Origin: a bacterium
GTDB taxonomy: Bacteria > Eremiobacterota > Eremiobacteria > Baltobacterales > Baltobacteraceae
Direction of reading: 5' to 3'
Assembly: GCA_021782295.1 (NCBI GenBank)
Contig: JAJXVC010000115.1
Coordinates: forward strand, 1 to 6,368
Length of the DNA stretch: 6,368 bases
The translations under genes and the position numbers were made by a program. Numbering within the stretch: the first letter of the stretch is position 1; the number at the start of each line of letters is the position of its first letter. Positions 4,874-6,368 of this stretch are shown one piece after another. The notes under the pieces were generated by a model. That model searched no databases. It was not told where the DNA came from and saw nothing but the letters and a program-made list of their open reading frames with translations.

Positions 4874-6368
4874 TGCGCGAGCGCGCCTACGACGTGGCAG
4901 TCGTCGGAGCCGGAATCGCCGGGTTGATGGCGGCGTTTAAGCTCGCGCCATTGCGCGTCGCCGTGCTCTGCAAACGTTCGCTCGGAAGTGGAGCCGCGAC
5001 CGATTGGGCGCAGGGTGGTATTGCCGCGGCGGTCGGCCGTGACGACTCGCCGGAATTACACGCGCAAGATACCCGTGTGGCGGGTGCGGGGCTCAGCGAG
5101 CACTCGATCGCCGATATTCTTGCACACGACGCTCCGGCACGAATCGAGGAGTTGCTCGAGCTCGGTGCCGCTTTCGATCGCACCGCCGACGGCGAACTCG
5201 CGCTCGGGCACGAAGCGGCGCATCAACGGCGACGCATCGTCAAAGCCGGCGGCGATGCAACCGGGCGCGAAATTCTGCGTACGCTTATCGCGGCAGTCGC
5301 CGCGTCGGACCACATCGATATCATCGCCGACAGCATCGTCGAAGACTTGCTTATCGACGGCGAACATCGCGTCGCGGGAGTCGTTGCGCGTTCGCGCGAT
5401 CTCGGCGAACGATTTATCGTGCGTGCGCCCGCAACGATCATCGCCACCGGCGGTATCGGTCGACTCTATCGAGCGACGACCAATCCGGTCGACGCGAGCG
5501 GCGACGGCATCGCTATGGCCGCGCGCGCCGGTGCGATGCTCGCCGACATGGAGTTCGTGCAGTTTCATCCGACCGCACTTGCGATCGGCCGCGACCCGAT
5601 GCCGCTGATCACCGAAGCGATTCGTGGTGAGGGAGCGCTGCTGGTCAACGATCTCGGGGAACGCTTTATGACGGCGATTCACGACGATGCGGAGCTCGCC
5701 CCGCGCGATGTCGTCGCGCGCGCGATCTTCGAACAGATACGAGCGGGGCGCAGCGTGGGCCTCGATGCGCGCGATGCGATCGGAGATGCATTTCCCGAAC
5801 GCTTTCCGACGGTTTTTGCTTTTTGCACCTCGGCGGGAATCGATCCGCGCAGCGCGCGCATTCCGGTTGCTCCCGCGGCACACTATCATATGGGCGGCGT
5901 CGCAGTCGACGAATGGGGGCGTTCTTCGCTGCGCGGCCTCTGGGTCTGCGGTGAAGCGAGCGCAACCGGCGTTCACGGCGCTAATCGGCTCGCGAGTAAT
6001 TCGTTATTGGAAGCGATGGTCTATGCATCTCGCGCCGCCGACGATATCCGTGGAGCGGCGCTCGAACCAACCGGACCGACCCCGCTGCCGATTCCTCCGC
6101 ACGATAGCTCGCCGCGCCTCGCACAAGCGGTGCTCGATCTGCGCAACGTGATGTATGCAGATGTCGGCTTGCTACGCGATGCCCACGGGCTACGCAATGC
6201 GCTCGCGCGGATCTCGACGCTCGCTTCGGAGTTTCCAAACGCGCTGGGCGAACTGCGCAACTTGCTCGTCGTCGCGCACGCGATCGCTTCGGCTGCGCTT
6301 GCACGAGAGGAGAGCCGCGGCAGTCACTACCGGCTCGATTTCCCGCACTCCGACGAAGCTTTTGCAAA
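4873..6368 (+). CDS. nadB: L-aspartate oxidase NadB (partial, C-terminus off the right edge)
   Basis: The frame is open for 498 codons to the window end. It oxidises L-aspartate to iminoaspartate using FAD, feeding NadA. Motifs in order: dinucleotide-binding VVGAGIAG (10-17), AQGGIAA (46-52), HEAAH (113-117), GGDATGREI (126-134), ATGGIGRLY (191-199), FVQFHPTA (228-235, H232), EAIRGEGA (248-255), PRDVVARAI (277-285, R278), AAHYHMGGV (335-343, H337), GLWVCGEAS (355-363), GVHGANRLASNSLLE (366-380, R372) and REESRGSHYRLDFP (478-491). H232, R278, H337 and R372 match the known catalytic or substrate-binding His and Arg residues of E. coli NadB in order and spacing. Alanine (A42) replaces the histidine that links FAD covalently in succinate dehydrogenase SdhA, which argues against an SdhA/FrdA paralogue. 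Its ATG shares one base with the nadA stop and has no clear Shine-Dalgarno, so it probably depends on translational coupling. NadB is usually about 510-540 residues, so only the last few dozen should be missing. Confidence 0.96.
   Translation, partial: MRERAYDVAVVGAGIAGLMAAFKLAPLRVAVLCKRSLGSGAATDWAQGGIAAAVGRDDSPELHAQDTRVAGAGLSEHSIADILAHDAPARIEELLELGAAFDRTADGELALGHEAAHQRRRIVKAGGDATGREILRTLIAAVAASDHIDIIADSIVEDLLIDGEHRVAGVVARSRDLGERFIVRAPATIIATGGIGRLYRATTNPVDASGDGIAMAARAGAMLADMEFVQFHPTALAIGRDPMPLITEAIRGEGALLVNDLGERFMTAIHDDAELAPRDVVARAIFEQIRAGRSVGLDARDAIGDAFPERFPTVFAFCTSAGIDPRSARIPVAPAAHYHMGGVAVDEWGRSSLRGLWVCGEASATGVHGANRLASNSLLEAMVYASRAADDIRGAALEPTGPTPLPIPPHDSSPRLAQAVLDLRNVMYADVGLLRDAHGLRNALARISTLASEFPNALGELRNLLVVAHAIASAALAREESRGSHYRLDFPHSDEAFA

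Noticed and set aside
5056..5976. Minus-strand 306-residue open frame opposite nadB
   Set aside because: It is antisense to an intact NadB reading frame with all catalytic motifs and has no recognisable domain.
4873..6368. SdhA/FrdA flavoprotein instead of NadB
   Set aside because: The covalent-FAD histidine is replaced by alanine, the HYHMGGV and NRLASNSLLE context is NadB-like, and nadA is directly coupled upstream.

Overview
The window is GC-rich (roughly 60% by eye, many TCG/CGA/GCG triplets) and almost fully coding. It looks like a chromosomal segment of a GC-rich bacterium. No mobile element, RNA gene or CRISPR array is visible. The phylum cannot be fixed from the sequence. An uncultured-type lineage such as Eremiobacterota (WPS-2) would fit the style, but that is a guess.

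Layout. (1) Positions 1-1495, minus strand: the 5' 498 codons of a KdpD-type osmosensor/K+ sensor protein that runs off the left edge. It contains two copies of the KdpD ATP-binding sensor domain in one polypeptide, separated by a short Usp-like module. (2) A 71-bp divergent intergenic region. (3) Positions 1567-3135, plus strand: a membrane histidine kinase (about four membrane segments, GAF-like region, HisKA, HATPase). (4) Positions 3132-3764: a NarL/FixJ-type response regulator overlapping the kinase by ATGA. (5) A 68-bp gap containing a small inverted repeat that covers the next start codon. (6) Positions 3833-4873: nadA, quinolinate synthase. (7) Positions 4873-6368: nadB, L-aspartate oxidase, coupled to nadA by TAATG and cut by the right edge about 10-40 codons before its expected end.

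How the genes work together. NadB oxidises L-aspartate to iminoaspartate. NadA condenses that with dihydroxyacetone phosphate to quinolinate, the first two steps of de novo NAD synthesis; nadC would be expected downstream. The kinase and regulator form a two-component pair. The KdpD-like protein is transcribed divergently from that pair. The kinase has the same general layout as the C-terminal half of a classical KdpD (membrane bundle, GAF, HisKA, HATPase), so a functional link is possible but unproven.

The most unusual item is the tandem KdpD domain protein. The two copies align without a gap over 135 residues at a constant offset of 342 residues, with 44 identities (33%), and both keep Walker A and Walker B. 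The two flanking systems are otherwise ordinary.
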